Origin: DAOTXR01 sp034435375
GTDB taxonomy: Bacteria; Chloroflexota; Anaerolineae; Aggregatilineales; UBA3940
Reading direction: 5' to 3'
NCBI GenBank assembly: GCA_034435375.1
Contig: DAOTXR010000047.1
Span: forward strand, 1-64,000
DNA length: 64,000 bases
The position numbers and the translations under genes were made by a program. A model generated the notes under the pieces. It was given only the letters and a program-made list of their open reading frames with translations. It did not search any database and had not been told where the DNA came from. Positions 51,238-60,519 of the stretch are shown in pieces; positions within the stretch are counted from its first letter, which is position 1, and each line of letters begins with the position of its first letter.

Positions 51238-52113
51238 ATGCTGGCTAACTGGGCCTACGCCGAACGAGACACCTTCTTTCACCGCCTGGATCCCCGTGCT
51301 CGGATCGTCTTCATGCTGTGCGCCTTGATCGCCGTGGGTTTCATTCCCGGCAGAGGAACGGGCTTCTGGGACATGCGGATCGTGCTGCTGTTCCTGGGGC
51401 TGGCCTTCCTGCAGATCATCCTGGCCCGGCTTACCTGGCGGCAGATGCGACGTTTCTGGATCGTGATCAGCATCGTGGCTGTGATGCTATCGCTGATCAC
51501 GTTCCTGACAGGCCGGGGATCGGTGGGGGTCTATCAATCCGAGCATGTGATCTGGTCCTCCCGACTGGAGGTGCTCGGTCTGGACCTGCATCTACAAATG
51601 AGCGCCGAGCGGCTGTCGTACCTGGTGACGCAGCTCATGCGCATTATGACCTTCGCCGCGCTATCGGTGATCATCCCCTACACAATTGACCCGGCACTCT
51701 ACGGCATCGCCTTCAAAGGGCTAGGATTGGGCGATAAAGTGGCCTTCGCCATGGATATGGCCTTCCGCTTCATCCCCACTCTGGGCCGGGACCTGGAGAC
51801 GATCATGGATGCCCAACGTGCCCGCGGCTTCGAACTGGAGGCTCGCCGGACGAACATCGTCCAGCGCATACGGAACTTCGCCCCGCTCCTGGTCCCCCTC
51901 ATCGTGGGCGCTGTCATCCAGGGGGAGGAGATCGTCGACGCCATGGACCTGCGCGCCTTTGGCATAGGCCCTCGTACATGGTTGCCCCAGCTCAGATATC
52001 GTACTGTGGACTGGATATACATGGGAGTAGGGGCGCTGCTCGTGGCAGCGGCCATCGTGGCCAAGCGAGCCGGAATCGGCGGGCTGTGGGTTCCCCCCTG
52101 GCTGTATGGCTGA
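51238..52113 (+). CDS. ECF transporter transmembrane component EcfT, second system
   Basis: 291 aa. Start typical of the family (TFFHRLDPRARIVFMLCAL), five to six hydrophobic segments, and the two coupling motifs QRARGFELEAR and AMDLRAFGIG. RBS AGAGGGG. Completes the A-A', S, T operon. Confidence 0.88.
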   Translation: MLANWAYAERDTFFHRLDPRARIVFMLCALIAVGFIPGRGTGFWDMRIVLLFLGLAFLQIILARLTWRQMRRFWIVISIVAVMLSLITFLTGRGSVGVYQSEHVIWSSRLEVLGLDLHLQMSAERLSYLVTQLMRIMTFAALSVIIPYTIDPALYGIAFKGLGLGDKVAFAMDMAFRFIPTLGRDLETIMDAQRARGFELEARRTNIVQRIRNFAPLLVPLIVGAVIQGEEIVDAMDLRAFGIGPRTWLPQLRYRTVDWIYMGVGALLVAAAIVAKRAGIGGLWVPPWLYG

Positions 52114-52208
52114 GAGGGAAGAGCACGATACTCGTCCCATTGGGTGATGGACAGCCTGCTTCAGGATGAAATTTGCGTTCGAAGTCTGTGCAGATAACGT
52201 CTGCCGAC

Positions 52209-53492
52209 CTATTTCCCGGCAGTCCGGCGGGCGTGTACGGGCAGCCCCATAATAATCAGAGCGCTGAGCAAGAAAAAGGCAGTGGCAATGCCGTACACTG
52301 TCAGATAGCCGAAGGATGTGGTGGCCGTCCGAAGATTGATCTGGTCGATGAGAAGGCCACCCAGCAGTCGAGCCAGAAAACTGCCCCCTGCAGTCGCAAT
52401 GTTGGCGATCCCCAGGTAGCGTGCGGCCTCTTCACGAGGCACAATGTCGGTGACAAGCGCCCAGTTAGCGCTCATCCAGGTGCCGACGGCCACGCCGACG
52501 ACCACCCCAGCCACGGTGACTAGGGGGATGGTCCGCACCACGAGCAGCATCCCCGCCCCGACTGCCGCCAGGACTCCTGCAGCAGCCACGACTGGCTTGC
52601 GTCCCACATGGTCAGCTAGAAAACCAGATGGCAGCGTGACGACTACTAGCGCAACACCCAAGAAGATCGTCAGGTTGGCGACAAAAGACTGTGCCTGTGC
52701 TTGCGGCAGTTCTACTACATTGACCACAAACAGCAGCAGGAATGCCTGCAAGGCAATAAATCCGGCCCAGAACAACAGACGATTGGCAAACCACCAGCCA
52801 AAAGCTGGATATGACCTGAAGTCCACATAGAAGGTGCGTACCAACGCCTCTCCCACAGTGCGCTGCGGCGCGTGGTCAGCGGCGTCAGGCTCTTCCCGCC
52901 CTCCAATCATTGTGACAGCCAGGGCCATCAGATAAACAGCCACAGGTACGCTGACAGCTGCATAGATCGCAATCGGACCCCAGTTTTCGTACTGGGCCAC
53001 AAGCTTACCGGCAGCGAAACCTCCGACGACGAATGCCAGGATGTCCAACATGGCCTTGAGGCCGGAGGCCTGTCCACGCTGTTCCTCAGGCACCTGATCG
53101 GGGATCAATGCCTGCCACGGACCCTGGACTGTATTGGATGAGAGCTGAATCAGCAGCACTCCGACTACTACCAGCGCAAACACCGGCGCAGCCGCGATCA
53201 TGTACAGACACAGGATGACCATGATTGTCCCGGCAATGAAATAAGGAATACGCCGTCCCAGCCGTGTGCGGGTTCGGTCGGAGAACACGCCGATGATTGG
53301 CTGCCACAGGATCGCCACGATCAACCCAGCCGCTGTGGTGAAGCCGAGGGCCGTCGCCGCGCGCTCAGGCATCAGTTGCAGGACCTTGTGTCCCAACACA
53401 GACGGCTCAAGTGTGTTGGAGACAAGCGTCAGCGCGAAGCCAAAGGTCGTGATGGAAAGCAAGCGGGGGAAAGAGAGGCGTCTCTTGGTCAT
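52209..53492 (-). CDS. MFS/GPH-like sugar transporter
   Basis: 427 aa from the ATG at 53492 (AAGGTGG upstream). Twelve hydrophobic segments; the loop after helix 2 reads GVFSDRTRTRLGRRIPY, the GPH/SLC45-type motif shared with the two other GPH carriers in this window. It starts 10 nt after a TIM-barrel sugar isomerase-like gene, with which it is probably co-transcribed. Confidence 0.83.
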   Translation of the reverse strand: MTKRRLSFPRLLSITTFGFALTLVSNTLEPSVLGHKVLQLMPERAATALGFTTAAGLIVAILWQPIIGVFSDRTRTRLGRRIPYFIAGTIMVILCLYMIAAAPVFALVVVGVLLIQLSSNTVQGPWQALIPDQVPEEQRGQASGLKAMLDILAFVVGGFAAGKLVAQYENWGPIAIYAAVSVPVAVYLMALAVTMIGGREEPDAADHAPQRTVGEALVRTFYVDFRSYPAFGWWFANRLLFWAGFIALQAFLLLFVVNVVELPQAQAQSFVANLTIFLGVALVVVTLPSGFLADHVGRKPVVAAAGVLAAVGAGMLLVVRTIPLVTVAGVVVGVAVGTWMSANWALVTDIVPREEAARYLGIANIATAGGSFLARLLGGLLIDQINLRTATTSFGYLTVYGIATAFFLLSALIIMGLPVHARRTAGK

Positions 53493-53502
53493 CGTAACCA
53501 CC

Positions 53503-54408
53503 TTATTTTGGCCCCAGGGGCATAAACTCCGGGCGCAAGGAGCGGATCACGTCCAACGAGGCTAGCGCCTCAGGGCCGGTTAGCTCAAAGATGACTGGCC
53601 CATTCCAATCGGCCTGCGCTAGCCGATCGAGAAAACGACCCACGTCAAGGTTGCCTTTGCCCAGCGCCTGGTGATCCTGACCATAACCCAACGGTTTGTC
53701 CGGGTCATAGCGGGGAGCATCGTGGAGATGCACCTCGCGCAGACGTGGCAGGCTGCGCTCGAGTGCGTCGAACACATCCACTGGCCCAGAAAATCCGACC
53801 AGGACATGGCCAGTGTCGAAGCAGATCGACAGGTCCATCTGCTCAGCGAGTTGCAGGGTCAGATCAAACGGGAACTCGACAGTCTCAATGGCCAGCAAGT
53901 AGCTGGGGATTCCGGTCTCTGAAAGAATGATCTTCACACTCTCGCGTGCATAGTCCCGGAATTGCTGAAGAATCAACGAGCGGGCAAGCTCAGGTAAACG
54001 CATCCGGTAGAACTCGGCGGCGAGTGCGCCTGTGGCGTGCAGGACATAGGTTTCGGGTTCCAATGGCAGCGTAGACTTGATACAGCTAATCACCGCCTGA
54101 GCCGAACCGTGGCGGACGGGTGTGAGGGGAGTCGATGGCTCGACTGACCACAGAGGCAGATGAACGGTGTAGCTCAGCCCCAGTTCCTCCTTGAGCGCTG
54201 CCAGTCGTTCGATCTGGGCAGGTGAATAGGTCTGGGGGAAAAACAGCACCAAGTCGCCTCCCAACTCGACCAACTTGAAGCCGGGTGCAGCCACTTCGCG
54301 CACCAGAGCAGCGTGATCCAACCCCATGACCCGTGCCACGATTTGATCTGGCGTGGCTCCGGGCGGAATAAGCGCACTCAACTGCATGGCCATAATACCA
54401 AAGCGCAT
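53503..54408 (-). CDS. Xylose-isomerase-like TIM-barrel protein (sugar isomerase/epimerase type)
   Basis: 301 aa from the ATG at 54408 (AGGAAGGG upstream); a reading from 54495 is less likely. The AP_endonuc_2/xylose-isomerase-like fold is shown by the metal-site segments: LAIETVEFPFD (Glu), CFDTGHVLVG (Asp, His), REVHLHDAPRYD (His, Asp) and VIFELTG (Glu). Family members isomerise or epimerise keto sugars and inositols. It lies between a carrier gene and a lipoprotein gene. Confidence 0.8.
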   Translation of the reverse strand: MRFGIMAMQLSALIPPGATPDQIVARVMGLDHAALVREVAAPGFKLVELGGDLVLFFPQTYSPAQIERLAALKEELGLSYTVHLPLWSVEPSTPLTPVRHGSAQAVISCIKSTLPLEPETYVLHATGALAAEFYRMRLPELARSLILQQFRDYARESVKIILSETGIPSYLLAIETVEFPFDLTLQLAEQMDLSICFDTGHVLVGFSGPVDVFDALERSLPRLREVHLHDAPRYDPDKPLGYGQDHQALGKGNLDVGRFLDRLAQADWNGPVIFELTGPEALASLDVIRSLRPEFMPLGPK

Positions 54409-54466
54409 GGGACCCTTCCTGATAGCGATGTCTACCTCGCCTCCACGGCTCTCAACAAAAGGCGAC

Positions 54467-56605
54467 CTACTGTCCCCAGCGCAGCTCGCGCACACCAGAG
54501 GCGCTTTCGATCACGAACACCTGCTCGCTCTTTGTGTCCACCAGCGCCAGCCGGCCAGTTGTCACGCCAGCTTCATCAGTGCGGGTCTGTATTAGCCCGG
54601 CAATAAATCCTGCCCCTGGAGACAGCACTGCCTGCTCCATCACAAATGACCCTGTCTCTGCCCGCAGGTCCGTTCCGTTAGGCTTTAGGCTGTAGACTTG
54701 CACACTCGTGGGACCACCGGTGCCGGGCAGCGGCACACGCAGCAGCGCCAGCCGCCCGTCATCGCGCTGAGCCACGTCGATCACAGGCAAGTCAACCAAC
54801 CGGGCAATGGTCGGAGGATCGCCAGGCTGTACTCGGTTGAGGAAAGGGGCGCCATGAGTTCCACCTGCGTAGTAAAGGAAGGCTTCCAGTTCGTCCGCCC
54901 ATTCCGCACGTGAGTTGAACATGTTCAGCATCAGCGGCGCTGTCTGGGTGCCATCCGCCCGAATCAAGGCGTAGTCATAGCCTTCATAGAAAGTGACCCG
55001 GACAAGCAACCAGGCACCATCTGACGACCAACGCGGCTGATCATAGACCTGGATCAGTCTCTCGTTCCCGGCCCTCGGCAGGCGATCTGCCACCAAACGG
55101 CGCGGCTGGCCTGTAGCGCGATCGTAGACCCAGATGCCGCCATCGGCATAAGCGATCTGCTGTCCGTCCGGTGAGAAAGCAGGGGAGCCGGTCTTGGTTG
55201 GATCGGACAGGGCCACCACCTGAGTCGCCTCAAAAGAGCCTGCCAGCGCTGTATAGATGACACCCGCGCTGGTGTAAACCACCTGCACCCCATCCCCAGA
55301 GATGTCGAAAGCCACAACGTCGGTAGGGGTGGTGGTGATGGCCTCAGGCGGATCGCCGCCTGCAGGCAACCGCCACACTTGGGTGATCCCAGCCTGAGGT
55401 GAAAGGTAATACAAGTTGGCGGGCAAGTTCAAACCCATAACGCCGTGGGGAGGCAAGTCGCCCCAGTCGAAGGCGAGAACCGGTCCAGCCGTCTGGAAGC
55501 TTCCACGCGCACCAGTGAGAGGATCAAGCACGATGGCTGCCGAAGGCAACTGTGGATCGCGGCCTACCAACCGCATCCCTTCGGGATCCCAGACCAGCCC
55601 GGCAGTGTAGACCGCCACAGAGCTTTCCACGCCAAAGCTCAGGTCGGCAGGGTCGGCCACATACAGAAACCCCGGTTCCGACACATTTCCACTGTGACCA
55701 AAGAAGGCCAGCAAGCCATCAGGGCGCTGCACAGGGAGCGTCACCTGGCGGTCTTGAGGAACAATGAACACACGCGACTGAACATCGCCAGGCGTCAACA
55801 GCGCCAGGCCGCCTTCTTGGGGGGCAAAGGCCAGGCGACCGTCGGCTAGCCACGTGTAGTCGTTAATACGCCCCAGATCAACCCATTTGACGAGTGGAGC
55901 GGTGTTGTAGAGAGCTGAGGAGCCATCGGCTCGCCAGGCAAGTAACCATTGCGAGTCAGCGGACCAGCTCAGGCTGGTCAACAGTTGCTCAGGAACGGCA
56001 TAGATGAGTGGCTCAAAGCTCTGGCCAGCACCGGGGATCAACACCTGAAACCCGTCGGCAGTGATGTAGGCCAGCTTAGTCGCGTCCGGTGACCAGGCCA
56101 CCGTCTTTCTATAGGCCGTTTCGACCGGTAGGCTAACCCCCTGAGCAACAATCTGGCCCTGTCTCCCATCCAGTGAAATGACCCCAACATGCTCGTCGGC
56201 ACGGTAAATCAGCCAATCGCCCCCAGGCGCGACCGCGAAATCCTGCACCGATAGGTCGGGGCGAGTGACTGCTCCTGCCAGGGTATCATCCCCCAGCATA
56301 GGCTGCCGCCATATCTGCCCGGAGTCAGTGAGGTAGAAAAGATCGGCAGCCAGAGGCCAGACCTGCATCGGCGGAGGTTCTGTGGGAGTAGGGGGAGGCA
56401 GGGTTTCCCGCGGAGATGGTTGCAACGTGCTGTCCCCCTCAGGTGAAGGGGTGACGCCTTCGCTCTGGGGCATGGGGGATTGCAACGCCTGAGATTGCTC
56501 GGTGGGTGCAGCAGTTTCACTTGAGGCGATACTCTGCAGCATCCCACATGCCGAAAGCATTGTCAGCACTACAAGACTGGATAGGATAACGGTCGATCTA
56601 CGCAT
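54467..56605 (-). CDS. Beta-propeller (WD40/TolB-like) lipoprotein
   Basis: 712 aa from the ATG at 56605, chosen because a lipoprotein signal follows (VLTMLSACGM, Cys20). A Pro/Ser/Glu-rich linker (about 25-75) leads to a large region with many repeats of the TolB/PD40 kind (GDWLIYRADEHVGVISLDG; SPDATKLAYITADG; SFSPDGQQIAYADGGIWVYD-type units). It is exported and may act as a binding or sensing scaffold. No enzyme motif seen. Confidence 0.75.
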   Translation of the reverse strand: MRRSTVILSSLVVLTMLSACGMLQSIASSETAAPTEQSQALQSPMPQSEGVTPSPEGDSTLQPSPRETLPPPTPTEPPPMQVWPLAADLFYLTDSGQIWRQPMLGDDTLAGAVTRPDLSVQDFAVAPGGDWLIYRADEHVGVISLDGRQGQIVAQGVSLPVETAYRKTVAWSPDATKLAYITADGFQVLIPGAGQSFEPLIYAVPEQLLTSLSWSADSQWLLAWRADGSSALYNTAPLVKWVDLGRINDYTWLADGRLAFAPQEGGLALLTPGDVQSRVFIVPQDRQVTLPVQRPDGLLAFFGHSGNVSEPGFLYVADPADLSFGVESSVAVYTAGLVWDPEGMRLVGRDPQLPSAAIVLDPLTGARGSFQTAGPVLAFDWGDLPPHGVMGLNLPANLYYLSPQAGITQVWRLPAGGDPPEAITTTPTDVVAFDISGDGVQVVYTSAGVIYTALAGSFEATQVVALSDPTKTGSPAFSPDGQQIAYADGGIWVYDRATGQPRRLVADRLPRAGNERLIQVYDQPRWSSDGAWLLVRVTFYEGYDYALIRADGTQTAPLMLNMFNSRAEWADELEAFLYYAGGTHGAPFLNRVQPGDPPTIARLVDLPVIDVAQRDDGRLALLRVPLPGTGGPTSVQVYSLKPNGTDLRAETGSFVMEQAVLSPGAGFIAGLIQTRTDEAGVTTGRLALVDTKSEQVFVIESASGVRELRWGQ

Positions 56606-56688
56606 CAGCGCATCCCATCTCGTCTGAGAACAAGGCACAGTGTGGTTTTCAGGCTGGCGGCTTGCATGCGCCCGCCCGCTTTTAGTGC

Positions 56689-56937
56689 TTAGGGGTGTTC
56701 CCGAATGTAACGGCGGATCAACTGCGGTACCTCACCCGCTTCGACATGACGTCCGGTCTGGAGTTTGCTGTAGATCAACACACCATTGACCTCCACTTCA
56801 AACCGTCCACCGTCACTTGGTATAAGGGTCAAGTGTTCAACGTCCGGTTCAAAGTCTTTCAAGACCTCTTCCGTCACACTGACGGCGCGGGGCAGATATT
56901 TTCACACCGCGCAATAGGTGATTGTGATTTTCAGCAT
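56689..56937 (-). CDS. SelW-like selenoprotein (Rdx family) with in-frame UGA for selenocysteine
   Basis: 82 aa including the Sec. The true start is the ATG at 56937, with AGAGGAA upstream. The frame reads MLKITITYCAVU then KYLPRAV and continues into TEEVLKDFEPDVEH, RFEVEVNGVLIYSKLQTGRH and a C-terminal VPQLIRRYIREHP, all typical of Rdx/SelW/SelT thioredoxin-like proteins. The TGA at 56904-56902 falls exactly at the second redox position of the CxxU motif (C9-A-V-U12). A SECIS-like hairpin follows. Conventional calling stops at the TGA and gives a 62-aa fragment from a GTG at 56877 that lacks the active site. Function: thiol/selenol redox; SelW partners are unknown in bacteria. Confidence 0.9.
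56871..56885 (-). promoter_or_regulatory. Bacterial SECIS-like hairpin of the selenoprotein gene
   Basis: On the minus strand, 16 nt after the UGA (56904-56902), a hairpin CCGTC-AGTGT-GACGG has a 5-bp stem and 5-nt loop with G in the second loop position. This meets the known bacterial SECIS pattern (small apical loop with an early G, roughly 16-37 nt from the UGA), which binds SelB to recode UGA. Confidence 0.75.
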
Positions 56938-57035
56938 GGCAAAGTTCCTCTTGTGAGCCTGCAAAGGTTTGGCGAGAGAACAAGCCTGAGTATACCACGA
57001 GACCACTTGAAGAACAGAATGCGTGCTCAGGAGAT

Positions 57036-57051
57036 TAGCACAAATGTGCTA
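57036..57051. promoter_or_regulatory. Palindrome upstream of nadK-recN, possible LexA-type or other operator
   Basis: TAGCACAAATGTGCTA has 7-bp arms around AA. It lies about 60 bp before a TATAAT hexamer (57111-57116) and about 125 bp before nadK. Its form recalls LexA boxes of some other bacteria, and recN downstream is a typical SOS gene, but no regulator can be assigned from this window. Confidence 0.4.
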
Positions 57052-57110
57052 TCTGCGTTATCATCGAGATCAAGAGCACTGCGAACCCTGCTCGCAGCGT
57101 TCAGATAAGA

Positions 57111-57116
57111 TATAAT
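57111..57116 (+). promoter_or_regulatory. -10 box TATAAT before nadK
   Basis: A perfect TATAAT 46 bp before the nadK start. No clear -35 hexamer at the right distance. Between it and nadK there is a five-codon frame (ATG GAG CTG GCC TGA, 57146-57160) that ends one base before the nadK ATG and could couple translation. Confidence 0.45.
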
Positions 57117-57161
57117 CGCCAGCGCAAACCAGAAGGATTGCCCACATGGAGCTGGCCTGAG

Positions 57162-58040
57162 ATGGATCGCCGATCAAACCCTACACCACCGCCATTCAGG
57201 CGTGTTGCCGTCTTGCACCACCCCAAGATCGAGGCGACCCGCGCCGTCGCGGAGGATATCCAAAGCTGGCTTATGTCCCATGGGATCGAGGCCTGGCGAG
57301 CGTTGACATGGGACGAGCAGACCGTCCGCGCTCATGTTCCTGAGGTTGATATGATTGTCGTCCTGGGAGGCGATGGCTCCATGCTGCGCGCGGCCCGTAT
57401 GGCTGCCGGGCATAATGTGCCTATCCTGGGCGTGAACATGGGACGGCTGGGCTTTCTTTCTGAGATGGATCCTGACACTTGGCGCGAGTGCCTACCGCGC
57501 GTGATTGCGGGTGAATACTGGATCGAACAGAGGATGATGCTTCAGGCCGAAACCTGGCGCAGCGGAGAACTCATTGGCCAGCACTTGGCGCTGAACGACG
57601 TGGTGATCAGCCGGGGTTCGCTGGCTCGCGTGGTGCGGCTGCGAACCGAGATCGACGGTGACGAGCTGACCACCTACGTAGCCGATGGACTGATCGTCAG
57701 CACACCGACCGGATCGACAGCATACGCACTGGCAGTGGGGGGGCCAATTTTGCCCCCTACGCTACGCAACATCCTGGTGATTCCTATTGCATCGCACCTA
57801 ACACTCGACCGGGCCATTGTGCTCTCGGAGGGATCGTCCATTCGAATCCGGGTGTGGACTGACCATCAGGCTATCCTGACAGTGGATGGTCAGTACGAGT
57901 TCGACATGCAGCACGGCGACCACATTGACGTGCGCGCCAGTGAGCATGTCAGCCAGTTCATCCGACTGGGGAAACACACCTACTTCTACCACACCCTGCT
58001 TGCCCGTCTGGAGCCTAAGCAGGTCGACAACAACGGCTGA
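57162..58040 (+). CDS. nadK: NAD+ kinase
   Basis: 292 aa. The start at 57162 is the first ATG in frame; an earlier TTG (57138) sits on its ribosome site and is unlikely. Motifs: GGDGSMLRAAR (about residue 69), LNDVVISRGS, and VSTPTGSTAYALAVGGP, the NAD-binding and catalytic segments of PpnK/NadK. It makes NADP+ from NAD+. It is the first gene of a nadK, B-box protein, recN unit, an arrangement often seen in bacteria where nadK precedes recN. Confidence 0.95.
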   Translation: MDRRSNPTPPPFRRVAVLHHPKIEATRAVAEDIQSWLMSHGIEAWRALTWDEQTVRAHVPEVDMIVVLGGDGSMLRAARMAAGHNVPILGVNMGRLGFLSEMDPDTWRECLPRVIAGEYWIEQRMMLQAETWRSGELIGQHLALNDVVISRGSLARVVRLRTEIDGDELTTYVADGLIVSTPTGSTAYALAVGGPILPPTLRNILVIPIASHLTLDRAIVLSEGSSIRIRVWTDHQAILTVDGQYEFDMQHGDHIDVRASEHVSQFIRLGKHTYFYHTLLARLEPKQVDNNG

Positions 58041-58070
58041 TACTAGCCTGGTCAAGTTGAGATTTGCAAG

Positions 58071-58580
58071 ATGGAGCAACAACAGACAACCGTTGAGAGC
58101 AGCACCATGTACTGCGAAGTTCATCCGAATGTAGAGACCTCGCTGCGCTGCAACAAATGCGGTCGCCCGATGTGCATGCGCTGCGCCGTGCGAACACCTG
58201 TGGGGTACCGCTGTAAGGAGTGCGTGCGTGGCCAGCAGCGAGTGTACTACAATGCCCAGCCCCTGGATCCTCTGATCCAGGGAGCAATCGGCCTGGTGCT
58301 GGGTGGGCTTGCTTTCCTCCTGGCAGCGTTAGTTGGGGTGGAACTAGGTTTTATTGGCTGGCTGATCGCGTTTTGGGTTGGATCGGCAGTAGGAGCAGGG
58401 ATCGCGGATGTGGCCCACCGTGCGGTAGGCCGACGCCGTAATAGATATTCATGGTTAGTTGTGGCTGGCGCTATCGCAGCCAGTGGACTAGTGGTGATTG
58501 TGATCTCCGGGATTTCGATCACCAAGTTGATTTTTCTGGTGATGGCTGTCGTCGGTGCAGGGGGCAGACTGAGATTGTAG
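58071..58580 (+). CDS. B-box zinc-finger membrane protein
   Basis: 169 aa. Residues about 15-55 hold a B-box-like zinc finger (YCEVHPNVETSLRCNKCGRP, then CMRCAV and YRCKEC). Four hydrophobic segments follow, in a Gly/Ala-rich pattern (GAIGLVLGGLAFLLAALVG). Such proteins are of unknown role; the gene lies between nadK and recN, so it may be co-expressed with them. Confidence 0.75.
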   Translation: MEQQQTTVESSTMYCEVHPNVETSLRCNKCGRPMCMRCAVRTPVGYRCKECVRGQQRVYYNAQPLDPLIQGAIGLVLGGLAFLLAALVGVELGFIGWLIAFWVGSAVGAGIADVAHRAVGRRRNRYSWLVVAGAIAASGLVVIVISGISITKLIFLVMAVVGAGGRLRL

Positions 58581-58659
58581 GTCCGGCACTCCTCTCCGAC
58601 GCCGGCGAAGCCTAGCCATCGCACTATACACAGAGAGTCTATGTGAGGATATCACATCT

Positions 58660-60456
58660 ATGCTGAGTGAGATCACGATCAAAGACTTCGCAATCATCGA
58701 TCAATTGACGCTACAGCTTGCTCCCGGCTTTAATGTGCTGACTGGTGAGACTGGCGCAGGTAAATCGATCATTCTAGATGCCGTGTCGCTGCTGCTTGGT
58801 GGGCGGGCCGACGTGGATGACGTGCGCACCGGGGCGCAGGTAGCCATCGTCGAGGGCATTTTCCTGCTGGGCGAGGGACCAGTTCGTTCACACATTGACC
58901 AGGTCATTGTACGCGAAGCACTGGAAGGAGAACGACCCGACGTGCTGGTCCTGACCCGCGAGGTGCGGCGGGGAGGTCGCAACATCTGTCGGGTGAATGG
59001 CCATACGGTGACGCTGAATGTGCTTCAGGAGATCGGTGAAGGGCTGGTCGACATTCACGGCCAGAGTGAGCATCTGTCGCTGCTCAAGCCCAGTTCGCAC
59101 CTGGAACTGCTAGACCGGTATGCTGGTCTCCTTGAACAACGGAAGGTGTTTGCCCAGCTTGTGACTCAGGTGGACGATGTGCGGGCCGAGCTTCGAGATT
59201 TGACGGCCAACGAGGCAGCGCTAAAACGTCGAAGCGAGATGCTGGCTTACCAGGTGGAGGAGATCACAGCAGCCAAACTGAGGTCCGGCGAGGAAGAAGA
59301 GCTACGCGACGAGGCCCGCCGGCTGGCTAATGCCGAACAACTGGCCGAGCTGACCCGCGAAGCCTACCAGGCGATCCACAAGGCAGATGAGGGCGGCCTA
59401 TCGGCCAGCGACCGACTGAGCCAGGCCGCCAACGCATTGACCCGACTCGCCAAGATCGATACAGCGGCTAAGGAAATGGCAGACCTGGCTGAGACAGTCT
59501 CGATCCAGGCCGAGGAACTGGCTCGGAGTCTGGCCGACTATGAGGAGAACATTGAGTTCGACCCGGCACGTCTCCAGCAGATTGAGCTTCGTCTGGACCT
59601 GATCAGGGCGCTTAAACGCAAGTACGCCTGCGATAGCATCGAAGACTTGCTTCATGCCGCCGAGCGGGCGCAGCAAGAGATGGAATCCATCGAGCACAGC
59701 AGCGAGCGGATTGAGGAACTGCTGGCAGAGGAGTCTCAGCTGCTGACCCAGATCGGCGAACAGGGTACGGCTCTCACCCAGGCGCGGGCCGCTGCCGCCG
59801 AGGAGCTTTCCAGGGCTATTGAGGCTGAGCTGGCCAACCTGCGCATGGAAGGGGCACGTTTTGGCGTGGCTATCGAGCAGATCGACGATCCGCATGGCGC
59901 ACCGTTCCAGGACTATCGTGTGGCGTTCGATAGGACGGGTTTTGATCGCGTGCAGTTCATGATCTCGGCCAACATCGGGGAGCCGCTCAAACCGATCGCC
60001 CGCATTGCGTCGGGGGGCGAGACATCACGGATCATGCTGGCCCTCAAGACAGTACTGTCACGAGCCGACGAGACACCCACATTGATCTTCGACGAAATTG
60101 ATGCGGGGATTGGGGGCAGGATTGGCGCGGTGGTAGGGCAGAAGCTTTGGTCGCTGGCCCACAACCACCAAGTTCTGGTTGTGACTCATCTGCCGCAGCT
60201 CGCCGGTTTTGCTGACATGCACTTCAAGGTAGAGAAGCACGTCAGGGGGAACCGCGCCGTGGCTCAGGTCAAGGCTCTGAAGTATGAGAAACGAATTGAA
60301 GAGTTGACTTTCATGTTGGGGCCAGAGGCCGAATCCGCACGGCAAAGCGCCCAGGAAATCCTGGAATATGTGGCGCAGGTCAAACAGCAGGCCCCACCAT
60401 CCGTGACCGACAAGACAGCAAAGCCAGCACAGCCCAAAATCAGCAATGAGGATTAA
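58660..60456 (+). CDS. recN: DNA repair protein RecN
   Basis: 598 aa, SMC-like. Walker A GETGAGKS (residues 29-36), DIHGQSEHLSLL, long coiled coil (about 150-370), signature ASGGETSRIMLALK, Walker B LIFDEIDAGIGG and the VVTHLPQLAGFAD motif. RecN is needed for double-strand-break repair and is classically SOS-controlled. RBS GTGAGG. Confidence 0.95.
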   Translation: MLSEITIKDFAIIDQLTLQLAPGFNVLTGETGAGKSIILDAVSLLLGGRADVDDVRTGAQVAIVEGIFLLGEGPVRSHIDQVIVREALEGERPDVLVLTREVRRGGRNICRVNGHTVTLNVLQEIGEGLVDIHGQSEHLSLLKPSSHLELLDRYAGLLEQRKVFAQLVTQVDDVRAELRDLTANEAALKRRSEMLAYQVEEITAAKLRSGEEEELRDEARRLANAEQLAELTREAYQAIHKADEGGLSASDRLSQAANALTRLAKIDTAAKEMADLAETVSIQAEELARSLADYEENIEFDPARLQQIELRLDLIRALKRKYACDSIEDLLHAAERAQQEMESIEHSSERIEELLAEESQLLTQIGEQGTALTQARAAAAEELSRAIEAELANLRMEGARFGVAIEQIDDPHGAPFQDYRVAFDRTGFDRVQFMISANIGEPLKPIARIASGGETSRIMLALKTVLSRADETPTLIFDEIDAGIGGRIGAVVGQKLWSLAHNHQVLVVTHLPQLAGFADMHFKVEKHVRGNRAVAQVKALKYEKRIEELTFMLGPEAESARQSAQEILEYVAQVKQQAPPSVTDKTAKPAQPKISNED

Positions 60457-60477
60457 CGTCAGTCTGCCCGTGACTCC

Positions 60478-60519
60478 GAGATAGACTTGCCAAAGCTTAG
60501 AATGCAGACTGTCTATCTC
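60478..60519. terminator. Possible terminator between recN and the zinc-ribbon gene
   Basis: GAGATAGAC (60478-60486) pairs with GTCTATCTC (60511-60519) across a 24-nt loop. It lies just after the recN stop and covers the stop of the convergent small gene. The long loop makes it a weak candidate. Confidence 0.35.

Noticed and set aside
56689..56877. 62-aa protein starting at the GTG at 56877
   Set aside because: It lacks the thioredoxin-like active site; the frame continues upstream through one TGA to a better start with a ribosome site.
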